The notes beneath the pieces were generated by a model. That model was not told the origin of the DNA and searched no databases. It saw only the letters and a program-made list of their open reading frames with translations. Below, in pieces: positions 1-7,512 of a stretch of 56,257 bases of DNA (its first letter is position 1; each line of letters opens with the position of its first letter). The stretch lies in contig NZ_BAHD01000044.1 of assembly GCF_000298215.1 (NCBI RefSeq), positions 1 to 56,257 on the forward strand, given 5' to 3'. Both the position numbers and the translations under genes were made by a program. This DNA comes from Kineosphaera limosa NBRC 100340. Its GTDB lineage: Bacteria > Actinomycetota > Actinomycetes > Actinomycetales > Dermatophilaceae.

Positions 1-1
1 A

Positions 2-835
2 CCTCGCTCGGGCCGGCCACGGCGCGTGGACCACGCGCGGATCGTGTCGGTGACGCTGGCGCCGCCGCCGAAGAAGTACGGGGTGACGCACTGGTCGACC
101 CGGCTGCTGGCCAGGCACCTGGGGATCGGGAACAGGACGGTCGCGACCGCCTGGCGCGAGTACGGGGTGCAGCCCTGGCGGGCCGAGACGTTCAAGTTCT
201 CCACCGACCCCGAGCTGGTGGCCAAGGTCACCGATGTCGTGGGCCTGTACCTGGAGCCGCCGCAGAACGCGATCGTGCTGTGCGTGGACGAAAAGTCCCA
301 GATCCAAGCGCTGGACCGGACCGCCCCGCTGCTGCCGATGCAACCCGGGCTACCCGAGCGGCGCACCCACGACTACCGGCGACACGGCACGTCCACGTTG
401 TTCGCTGCGCTGGAGATCGCCACCGGGAAGGTCACCGCGGCGTGCAAGCCCAGACATCGCCACCAGGAGTTCCTGGCCTTCCTCAAGCAGGTCGCCCGCG
501 CCTACCCCGACCAGGACCTGCATCTGGTGATGGACAACTACGCCGCGCACAAGAAGGCCCAGGTGCGTGACTGGCTCAGCGCCAACCCGCGGATCCACGT
601 CCACTTCACCCCGACCTCCGGATCCTGGCTCAACCTTGTCGAAGTCTGGTTCGGCATCATCGAACGCCAAGCCATCCACCGCGGCAGCTTCGGCTCGGTC
701 AAAGACCTCAACGCCAAGATCCGCGCCTTCATCGACGGCTGGAACGACCGCTGCCACCCCTTCACCTGGACCAAGACCGCCGACGACATCCTCAAGAAAG
801 CCAACCGTCAAACAACTTCAAACACGGCCCACTAG
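2..835 (+). CDS. IS630-family transposase, 5' end cut by window edge
   Basis: DDE transposase of the IS630/Tc1-mariner group, which would cut and rejoin an IS630 element. The frame is open to the first base, so the start lies outside the window; a GTG at 26 is internal, because the codons before it encode an Arg/Pro-rich linker typical of this family. Visible are the first catalytic Asp in 'LCVDEKSQ', the second in 'LVMDNYAAHK' and the Glu in 'LNLVEVWFGIIER', in the expected order and spacing. The C-terminus looks complete, with the stop at 833-835. I see no second terminal repeat, so only this part of the insertion sequence can be judged. It lies just outside the Tn7-like array. Confidence 0.9.
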   Translation, partial: PRSGRPRRVDHARIVSVTLAPPPKKYGVTHWSTRLLARHLGIGNRTVATAWREYGVQPWRAETFKFSTDPELVAKVTDVVGLYLEPPQNAIVLCVDEKSQIQALDRTAPLLPMQPGLPERRTHDYRRHGTSTLFAALEIATGKVTAACKPRHRHQEFLAFLKQVARAYPDQDLHLVMDNYAAHKKAQVRDWLSANPRIHVHFTPTSGSWLNLVEVWFGIIERQAIHRGSFGSVKDLNAKIRAFIDGWNDRCHPFTWTKTADDILKKANRQTTSNTAH

Positions 836-862
836 GTCAGGCCCCGCGGCATGGGCAGGGCT

Positions 863-1660
863 TCACGCTACGTGACCGGTCAGCTTCTCGATGAGGTAGG
901 CGACGCATTCCCAATGATCGCGCAACCAATGGCTCACGGCTGAGTTCGGATTGTGCTTAGCCGGGTTCCGTTCCTCGTTGAGTTTCGCAAGAACTTCCTC
1001 GGGAGTATGCGCGTGAAGGCCAGGGGCCGCAGAATCCGTCAAAGCGTCGGCGAAGTGGTCGGGGTCGGGCAACAGCCCGCGGTGTAGGCATTCCTGGCGC
1101 AGCTTCGGCCACGGTAAGCGGTCGCTGGAGGGCACCAGTACCCGCATGACCTTCTCCGCGGCCGTGTGCAGTTCCTCCAACGCCACCGAGTCGTCGACGC
1201 GACCCAAGGCATAGTCGGCCAGGACGGTCTCGGAGATCCGCAGCCTCGCTCCCAACATCGGTGCGGACGCGGCGTCGCTAGCTATCTCGTATACGGGGTG
1301 ATACAGGGATGTCGCTTTTCGCGGACGCAGTACCTGGCGGCCCTCCCCACGCTCGAGGTCTCGACCAACTAGGAACAGGTCCGCAATGCCCATCCCCAGG
1401 GCGTACGCCCGAGCCGGCGGAAGCTCGCCGTCGACTCCCTGGCAGATCATAGGGAGATCCAGTACAAGAACCCGTGCCAGCAGGTCGAGGCGACGGGTGG
1501 GCCCATCGATTGCGTGATACGCGACCAGCAAGTTGTCGTCGTGCGACGTGCGCCATCGACACGACAGGGTTCGCGCACGAGCCTTGCCGATTCGCTCAGA
1601 CGCAGTCACGTAGGGCCGTTGCAGGTCGGTGTAGGAGAACTCGTACGTAAAGCCGGCCAC
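863..1660 (-). CDS. Hypothetical protein with possible HEPN-like C-terminus
   Basis: A 265-residue protein of unknown family, starting at GTG 1660. The coding pattern looks genuine: balanced composition with amphipathic helices, and no better ORF overlaps it. No signal peptide or membrane segment is seen. Near the C-terminus (residues 231-236) is 'RNPAKH', which fits the R-x4-H pattern of HEPN ribonucleases, within a mostly helical tail containing 'SHWLRDHWE'. That is one short motif, so HEPN membership is only a suggestion; the gene could be an accessory defence gene or something unrelated. It lies between the IS630 gene and the left end of the Tn7-like array, convergent with the transposase. 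Confidence 0.5.
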   Translation of the reverse strand: MAGFTYEFSYTDLQRPYVTASERIGKARARTLSCRWRTSHDDNLLVAYHAIDGPTRRLDLLARVLVLDLPMICQGVDGELPPARAYALGMGIADLFLVGRDLERGEGRQVLRPRKATSLYHPVYEIASDAASAPMLGARLRISETVLADYALGRVDDSVALEELHTAAEKVMRVLVPSSDRLPWPKLRQECLHRGLLPDPDHFADALTDSAAPGLHAHTPEEVLAKLNEERNPAKHNPNSAVSHWLRDHWECVAYLIEKLTGHVA

Positions 1661-2397
1661 GGCACGCAGTCTCCCAGAGTCGTGGCGGGCCTCGGGTTCG
1701 CCCCGTCTACGACGGTTCCCGGGTCTTCGACTCGATGTCGAACACCGCTTGAACGGGTCGTCGAGTCTCTGGCCGCGACCTCCCTACAGCAAAGAAGCGG
1801 ACGATCCCGATCACCCCGATGATGAGACCACGGTTCTCATGGTCAACTCCAACCACGCGCGCAATGCCGAGGACGACATCGACTCCGACCCGCGGGAGGG
1901 GCCCGCTCTGTGGGGGCCGCCCCCGCCACCACATCCCATCGAACGGCAATGTCCGTTTGTGGGCTTCCGCAGGAGTGACGCACCCAGCCGGCTATAAATG
2001 GCGGGCATCGGCGCGTGCGGGCCTCCGGGCAGCGAAATGTGATCTGCTCGCGGGCCTCGCGCATCCATCCCATCAGCGCATTAGCGGGGGCTGCGATGCG
2101 ACATTGTTCGTTCGATTCCCCGCTCTCACGATCTTGTCGAAATCTTTCGCACGGCGGCAAACTTCAGCGGTCTACGGGCCACAGTAGAGTCAGCCTCGGT
2201 AGCCGTCAGATCGGCGGATTTTTGCCGAGACTATGGACTTCATAGAGAAGTTGCTTCACATCTCCAGATGAGGCTCGGCACAAAACGCCGTACGCCGTCT
2301 ACATGTTGTGGTCGGATCTCATTGTGGACGTTACATTTGGGTTCTCGTTTGTCTTGTTCCGAGTTGGTTTGCGTTCACGCTCAAGCGTGCAGCGAAC
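1661..2397. other. 737 bp with no supportable gene
   Basis: Only short overlapping frames with arginine-, proline- or serine-biased translations are present, and none resembles a protein family. GC content drops in places (about 2150-2400). I see no tRNA, no CRISPR and no clear promoter. It may be the remnant of the chromosomal flank left of the Tn7-like array. Confidence 0.5.
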
Positions 2398-2485
2398 TGT
2401 GGGAACTCCCCGACCTTGTCATCGGGGGTACGCGACTGGCCGGGCATGAACATTATCGGGCGATCGTGAGCGTCTCACGTTTCTG
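2398..2485 (+). repeat. Left end of element I
   Basis: Starts TGTGGGAACTCCCCGACC. It resembles the left ends at 10331, 29473 and 32099: the CGAYCT motif sits 13-14 bp inside the tip, and GTCTCA begins at 2472, offset 74, exactly as in the copies at 10331 and 32099. A related 'GAATC' follows. It is more diverged than the other three. The first seven bases match the inward-read right tip of element I. Confidence 0.6.
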
Positions 2486-2591
2486 CCGAATCGTCAGCAT
2501 GACTGATCAGTGATAAGGGAACGGGACTTTCGCGATGGCTCGGGCAGCGATCTCCGAAGAGAATCTCACCGATCGGGCCGCACGAGGGCGG

Positions 2592-3314
2592 TTAGCTGCA
2601 AGTACGGGGTCCTGTGGACAGATGGGTTGGCTGAGGGGCCGGCCAGGGGCACGAAGGCTGATGGCTCCGGAACGAATCGAGGTCGAGGTCGCCACCGCGT
2701 AGCGTGATGCGGGGAACGTCGATGCCGTCGACATCGATGACACCGGGACTCATGATAGCTACCTGGGCGGGGTCGACTTCGTCGGGCACGTTCTCGATGA
2801 CTGACTGCCATGCGAGCCAGACAAGGCGACCGCTGGCCAACGGAAGGGGGTGACTGACTTGGCCCTCGCAGCCGCGGGGGTCCATACCGGCGTCGGTGAC
2901 TCCAACGATGAGTCGGACGTAGCCACCATTCTCGGGAAACTTGAGTTGGATCGCCTCGGGGTCGAACGAGCGCGCACAAAGGGCTCCTCGGTAGGTGTCC
3001 CAGATGAGCGCAGTGCGTACCCCATCGATGAATGGGGTCGGAGTCCAGGTGTGGGTGAGTCGGCTGCGCCCGCCCCACAGGGGCTCTGCGCCCGAATCGC
3101 GGTGTTCGCTTGTGTAGCCCATCTGCCACGCCTCAGATCGACCGTGGGTGCCGCCGTGCAGGGAGATCTTGAAAGTCCCCATCCCCAACTGCGCGCCGAT
3201 GTAGATGTCCTCGCGAGACGTCTTTATGAGGGTGGTGGGGCTCGTCGCTCTCACGCCTCCATCGTCGTAATCGGACACGGCAAAGCTGACGCGGTGTCCA
3301 CGCTTCTTGCTCAC
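2592..3314 (-). CDS. Hypothetical protein, element I cargo
   Basis: A 240-residue protein from GTG 3314 that I do not recognise. The N-terminal 200 residues look like a folded, mostly beta protein with many aromatic residues; the last 35 are proline/serine-rich and may be a frame that runs past an older stop. There is no signal peptide, transmembrane segment or metal-binding cluster. It lies inside element I close to the left end, the usual cargo position, and is divergent from the next small gene at 3547. Confidence 0.5.
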   Translation of the reverse strand: MSKKRGHRVSFAVSDYDDGGVRATSPTTLIKTSREDIYIGAQLGMGTFKISLHGGTHGRSEAWQMGYTSEHRDSGAEPLWGGRSRLTHTWTPTPFIDGVRTALIWDTYRGALCARSFDPEAIQLKFPENGGYVRLIVGVTDAGMDPRGCEGQVSHPLPLASGRLVWLAWQSVIENVPDEVDPAQVAIMSPGVIDVDGIDVPRITLRGGDLDLDSFRSHQPSCPWPAPQPTHLSTGPRTCS

Positions 3315-3546
3315 TCAATCAGGTTACCGGGCGCTTCCAGATAAGTGACTGCTGCGCGATGAGGAGAGAATCGCGGTGTCGCGCCTCTGCGAGTCGGTCG
3401 GCTTGGGAACGATCTCCCGGCGCAGTCTCGGCTACTCTCTTTCCTCGCCGAGGGGTAGCAGGGAGGGGGGATAGTCGGCTATTGACAGAGCTTCGGCTCG
3501 GAATTGCATATCCGCCGACCGCAGGCGCCTGCCACACTCTGGTGAC

Positions 3547-3978
3547 ATGGTGATCACCGTCACGATCCGACCCAACGGCGCCCGAACCGAGATCCGCGGC
3601 CTGCCCTGGACCGGCAACTCGCGCGACAACTACACCGTGCTGGAAGCGGCAATCGGCGCCAGTCGGCGAGGGCAAGTGACTTACGACAGAACGGGGCGGT
3701 TCTTCAGCGTCGCCCGCGGGCACACCGGCGCCCTGATTGCCTATCTGGGCCAGCGCTATGGGGAGGTGGGCATCATCCAGCACGGCGGCGTCGCGCGATG
3801 CGTATCAGCCTGCTGGAACGCCGAGCCAGACACCGCGTGGGAATGCGAATGCTCCGGCGCTGGAAGCAACCACGGCAGTCAGCGACCGATTGGCCGGGTC
3901 GTAGCCGACGTCGGTGCCGCCGGCGCCCTGGCAGTGGCACCTCTTGAGCCACGCCGGTGGACCTATACCCCTGGTTAG
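3547..3978 (+). CDS. Small Cys/His-motif hypothetical protein, element I cargo
   Basis: A 143-residue protein starting at ATG 3547. The first 75 residues look like a small alpha/beta fold; the middle holds a Cys/His cluster with the pattern C-x3-C-x10-C-x-C ending in 'GAGSNHG' (about residues 83-107), which suggests metal binding or a structural zinc site. The last 30 residues are Ala/Val-rich. I know no function. It is cargo of element I, upstream of tniQ's 3' side and on the opposite strand. Confidence 0.5.
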   Translation: MVITVTIRPNGARTEIRGLPWTGNSRDNYTVLEAAIGASRRGQVTYDRTGRFFSVARGHTGALIAYLGQRYGEVGIIQHGGVARCVSACWNAEPDTAWECECSGAGSNHGSQRPIGRVVADVGAAGALAVAPLEPRRWTYTPG

Positions 3979-4307
3979 CGACGTCACTGATCGCAGGGCC
4001 AGCGTGCATGTCACAGAGCTTGCACGAGCGCAGCCAGTCCAGCCACGACTGGTAGTTTCGCCGAGCCCTTCCGTCCCCCGCGCCCCTATAAACCCGCGTC
4101 GTCGCCCCCAGAGCCCTCGGGACAGATCAATAGCGTGGCGCCATAAATGCCAGGGCCCTTCGACGGGCGCGACCCGTCGATGAAGCCTCGAAACGATAGC
4201 TGTAGCCCTGGAGTTCGCTCTTCAGTGCGCTACTGACGCCGGGGCCGTCTGGGTGCGAGTCGATGACTTCGCGGGCTCGGTCGCCACCTCGACTGACAGC
4301 ACCACGC
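3979..4307. other. 329 bp without a gene inside element I
   Basis: Convergent interval between the small cargo gene and the ORF that follows tniQ. No convincing frame, terminator or transposon-end repeat was found here, which is one reason the left end was placed further out, at 2398. Confidence 0.4.
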
Positions 4308-4688
4308 TCAGCTGGTGTTCAACCCGGCCTCGTAGGCGACTGGGTTGGTGCTGATCAAGCGGGGGAGTGCGAACCATGCAGGGGCATCTGCGCTGGTGAA
4401 GATGGCGTTGACGAGGTCGGTGTGAACGTCGTCGGCGATGGCGGCGTAGCTACGGCGGGCCTGTTGAACGTCGGGATGGTCCTGGTAGGCGCGCGGGAAC
4501 TGATCCTGCCAGCGTCCGCGGAGTCCGGGTGAGTCTTGGGCTGCGATGTCCAGGTCGCGGCCAAGGATGTAGCGGCCGATGAGGTGCTGGTGCCAGTGCT
4601 GTGCGGGCAGGTGCAGGGTCCGCTGCGCGGGGGGCAGCGGCGGCTGGGCGGCGACCTGCGGGGGCGGGTCGTTGGTGGGGTTCGGTAG
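4308..4688 (-). CDS. ORF in frame immediately after the tniQ TGA (element I)
   Basis: After the tniQ stop (TGA, 4691-4689) the same reading frame stays open for 126 codons, to TGA 4310-4308. The translation looks like a real protein: a Pro-rich linker of about 20 residues, then a helical segment starting 'LHLPAQHWHQHLIGR' with charged amphipathic stretches, ending 'YEAGLNTS'. There is no ATG or GTG in this stretch and TTG occurs only near its 3' end, so the start is unexplained. Options are stop-codon readthrough (the context is TGA CTA), a rare CTG start, or a start in another frame (TTG overlapping the tniQ TGA as TTGA, at 4692) followed by a one-base frameshift in the C-rich tract near 4630. 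Element IV has a comparable ORF in the same place. Confidence 0.5.
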   Translation of the reverse strand, partial: LPNPTNDPPPQVAAQPPLPPAQRTLHLPAQHWHQHLIGRYILGRDLDIAAQDSPGLRGRWQDQFPRAYQDHPDVQQARRSYAAIADDVHTDLVNAIFTSADAPAWFALPRLISTNPVAYEAGLNTS

Positions 4689-6476
4689 TCAAGGTGGCTG
4701 CCAGGTCAGCGGGCCGTGGACGGGGATGGCGGCGTTGCGGTGGATGGCCTCGTGTGCGGCGTGGAACAGGGCGCCACAGGTGCGGTCGAGACCGTCCCGG
4801 GCCGCGACGTACTGGCGGTAGCTCACGTCATCATCAGGTAAGACCGGGGCTCGCAGGGGTTCGGGTGCGTAGGTGATGTCGCCGCCGGAAAACAGCTCCC
4901 AGAAGCGGGTACGCGCCGCGGGGTCGGGCGGGTCGAGGGCGAGCTGGTCGGCGGCGTAATCCAGGGCGGCGGCCAGCAGGTGGGTGTCTTCGCCGAGGAG
5001 GCGCCGGTCACGGTAGTTGATCGGGGGAGGGCTCTGTTCAAGGCGCCGGTGCAGGGTTTCGAGTTCGGTCAGGAATGCCTGCCAGTGGCCGCTGCGCTGG
5101 AGTCGGCGCCAGGTGGCGCCGACGGTGGTGGCGGTGCGGGTGGGTAAGGCCAGGTCGAAAGCGATCAGTCCGAAGGGTCGGATCGAGCCCATGCGGGCCA
5201 GGGCCAGCGCGGCGATGGCGGCGTGGACGGGTGAGTCGGCGGGGATGCTGGGAACGGCCCCTGGCCAAAGGACCTGCGGGATGCGGACAGGGTCCAACGG
5301 TGCCTGGTGGGGGCCGTGTTCGGGCAGCCGCAGCAGCAGCCAGTCCTGCTCGTGGGGTCCGGGGCTGGGGTAGCGCGGCAGAGGTGCGCCGCAGCGGAAG
5401 GTCAATTGCGCCGCGGGAGTCAGTTCCGGGCCGTGGTGGTGCAGCTGCAGCGCGGCCAGCACCGGGTTGCGGGCGCGGCGGGGCAGGTCGGTGCCGGCCA
5501 CGATCGGGGCGTGCGGACCGGTGGGGGACAGCTGGTCGGCGGCGGCGCGTCCGCCGCTGTCGCGATCGGGCTGCTGCAGTACCCGCAGGGCCGCGGGCAG
5601 GTGCGCGGCGAGGCGGTCGGCGGTGGTGTCGGTGTCGGTGCCGGCGGCGGCGTCGAGGAGTTCGAGGACGGCGTGCCCGATCACCCGCGCGGGCGCCCAG
5701 ATCCCGCAGACCTTCATGGGGGTGGCGTCGCGGTCGGCGAGCTCGGTCAGCAGCAGCTGGGCCAGCAGCTGCCGGTCATCGGCACGCCGGCGGGGCGCGG
5801 TGCGCAGGTCATGCCCGCAGAACGGACGTGTCACCCGCCGGGGCCGCCCGTAGGGTCCGCGTAGGACCGGCAGGCGGGAGGGGCAGGTCCAGGGCGGGGC
5901 GTCCTGCCCGATCCAGCTCAGCGCGTGGAGGGGCCGCTGTCGGCAGGCAGGGCAGGTGTCGCGCAGGACCAGGGCGTGCTCGGGACAGACCAGGTAGAAG
6001 GGGTTGTGCCAGGCGCGGGGCCAGATCGGCGGGTCCCCGGCGAGGCAATCGGGGCAGTAGCGCGACCAGCGCCGCGGCTCGTAGGCGAGGTCGTGGTAGA
6101 CGCGCAGGTAGTCACCGACCAGGGGGTCCAGGGTGGTGGGCGCGTCGAGGCCGGCCAGGGCGTGGGCGGGAACGCCGATCTGTTGCTCGATCGTGGCGGC
6201 GGCCGCGACCAGTCGCCGGTGCAGGGCAGCGGCGCTGGTGACCTGCCCGGTGATCCCGAACAGCGCCAGCAGCTGCCGCGGGGTGAGGCCGTAGCGGTGC
6301 GCGGCGCGGCGTAGCCACGAGGCCGTGCCTTCCAGAGGGTGGGGGTCGATGCGGATGGGCAGGGCCTGGATGTCGTACCCGCCGGGGACAGAGCGCAGCA
6401 GCGCCGACGCCATCGACGCCCCGGGGCCGGGCGTAAGGCGGGGGTGGTCAGGCGGGGCTGGCGAGCTCGGCGGCAT
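4689..6476 (-). CDS. tniQ: TniQ/TnsD-family target-selection protein (element I)
   Basis: 595 residues starting at ATG 6476. The N-terminal TniQ domain begins near 'VPGGYDIQALPI' (about residue 30), followed by a helix-turn-helix-like region, and has the family zinc-binding pattern 'CPDCLAG...CPEH...CPACRQ' (about residues 140-185). It would choose the insertion site and recruit TniB. The large C-terminal half (about 400 residues) is typical of TnsD-like proteins that bind a specific DNA site rather than short CRISPR-associated TniQ. It overlaps the 3' end of tniB by 29 bp, so translation is probably coupled, and ends in 'LTWQPP', as does the element IV copy in closely similar form ('LTWRPP'). 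Confidence 0.88.
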   Translation of the reverse strand: MPPSSPAPPDHPRLTPGPGASMASALLRSVPGGYDIQALPIRIDPHPLEGTASWLRRAAHRYGLTPRQLLALFGITGQVTSAAALHRRLVAAAATIEQQIGVPAHALAGLDAPTTLDPLVGDYLRVYHDLAYEPRRWSRYCPDCLAGDPPIWPRAWHNPFYLVCPEHALVLRDTCPACRQRPLHALSWIGQDAPPWTCPSRLPVLRGPYGRPRRVTRPFCGHDLRTAPRRRADDRQLLAQLLLTELADRDATPMKVCGIWAPARVIGHAVLELLDAAAGTDTDTTADRLAAHLPAALRVLQQPDRDSGGRAAADQLSPTGPHAPIVAGTDLPRRARNPVLAALQLHHHGPELTPAAQLTFRCGAPLPRYPSPGPHEQDWLLLRLPEHGPHQAPLDPVRIPQVLWPGAVPSIPADSPVHAAIAALALARMGSIRPFGLIAFDLALPTRTATTVGATWRRLQRSGHWQAFLTELETLHRRLEQSPPPINYRDRRLLGEDTHLLAAALDYAADQLALDPPDPAARTRFWELFSGGDITYAPEPLRAPVLPDDDVSYRQYVAARDGLDRTCGALFHAAHEAIHRNAAIPVHGPLTWQPP

Positions 6477-7512
6477 TGTCCAGCACGACCTGGGCGAGGA
6501 TGTCGCGGGTGATGGCTTCGACGCCGGTGGTGATGGCCAGGTAGCAGGCCCGCTCCAGCAGCGTGGTCAGCGAGCCGATGTGGCCCTGGGTGCGGCGGTG
6601 CAACTGCCGTGCCTGCCCGGTCAGCATGCCCGGGGCCGCGTCGGCCAGCCGCAGGTGTGTTTCCAGGGCGGCCAGCAGGCTGGTCCACGCCCGGGCGCCG
6701 GCGTCGCTGCTCAGGGTGAAGGGGGCGACCTCGACGCGCGTGGCCCGTCGCGAGGTTTGGGCGAACGCGGCGTCTTCCCCGATCAGGCCCTCGTCGAAGA
6801 ACCGTTTCTCGCGCAGCCGGACCCCGACGTAGACGAACGTCACGGGCATCTCGTTGGCCAGGCCCTTGAGGTGGTTGGAGACCTCCATGCCGTTGCGGTG
6901 CCGGAAGTCGATGAAATGCAGGTCGTCGATGATGATCAGCTGGGTCTGGCAGGACGCGACACAGTCGACCGCCAACGCCCCGAGCCGGCTGGTCGAGGCA
7001 CGATCGGCGCCGGGATGGCCGTAGAAGCTGAGGATCTTCTGGTTCAAGCCCTTGAGGGTGATCCCCGCCGACAGCGGGATGAACGCGACCGGCAGCCGCT
7101 GATGACCGTCCTCGGTGTGCGGGCCGTAGCGGCGGTAGCAGGCCCGGTGGAAGTCGCGGCCGTAGCGGGTGGCGATCGTGGTCTTGCCCAGCGCGGGCGC
7201 GGCGTCGATGACCACCGACCCGCGCAGCCGGTCCCCGTCCCGACGGTTGGAGGCCATCACCTGGTCCATCACCGCGAACGCCGACGCCAGCTGAGAGGTC
7301 TTCACCGCCGAGGGGTTGGCGTGCCACACCGCGCGGGCCTCGTTGTAGTCGGCCAGCTCCTCCTCATCCAGGCGGGCCATGTCCGCCCGGGACAGCACGT
7401 CCAAGGGCCGGCGGGCGCCGGAGTTGACGAAGGCGTCCCAGCCGACCTTGGTGGCCATGTTGAACCGACTCGAGGGGTTCGCCGCCAGCCAGGCCGCCCA
7501 CGGGTTACTCAT
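6448..7512 (-). CDS. tniB: TniB/TnsC-family AAA+ ATPase (element I)
   Basis: 354 residues from ATG 7512, which overlaps the tniA stop as ATGA. An AAA+ regulator that links the target selector to the transposase. Walker A is 'APALGKTTIA' (about residue 105; the first glycine of the classical loop is replaced), and Walker B is 'LIIIDDLHFID'. The sensor region 'VTFVYVGVRLREKRFF' matches TniB proteins. It is clearly homologous to the element IV copy, roughly two thirds identical by eye over the ATPase core, and both begin 'MSNPWA'. Confidence 0.9.
   Translation of the reverse strand: MSNPWAAWLAANPSSRFNMATKVGWDAFVNSGARRPLDVLSRADMARLDEEELADYNEARAVWHANPSAVKTSQLASAFAVMDQVMASNRRDGDRLRGSVVIDAAPALGKTTIATRYGRDFHRACYRRYGPHTEDGHQRLPVAFIPLSAGITLKGLNQKILSFYGHPGADRASTSRLGALAVDCVASCQTQLIIIDDLHFIDFRHRNGMEVSNHLKGLANEMPVTFVYVGVRLREKRFFDEGLIGEDAAFAQTSRRATRVEVAPFTLSSDAGARAWTSLLAALETHLRLADAAPGMLTGQARQLHRRTQGHIGSLTTLLERACYLAITTGVEAITRDILAQVVLDNAAELASPA

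Noticed and set aside
1707-2245. Several short frames on both strands as small genes
   Set aside because: They overlap one another, lack ribosome binding sites and have biased composition.
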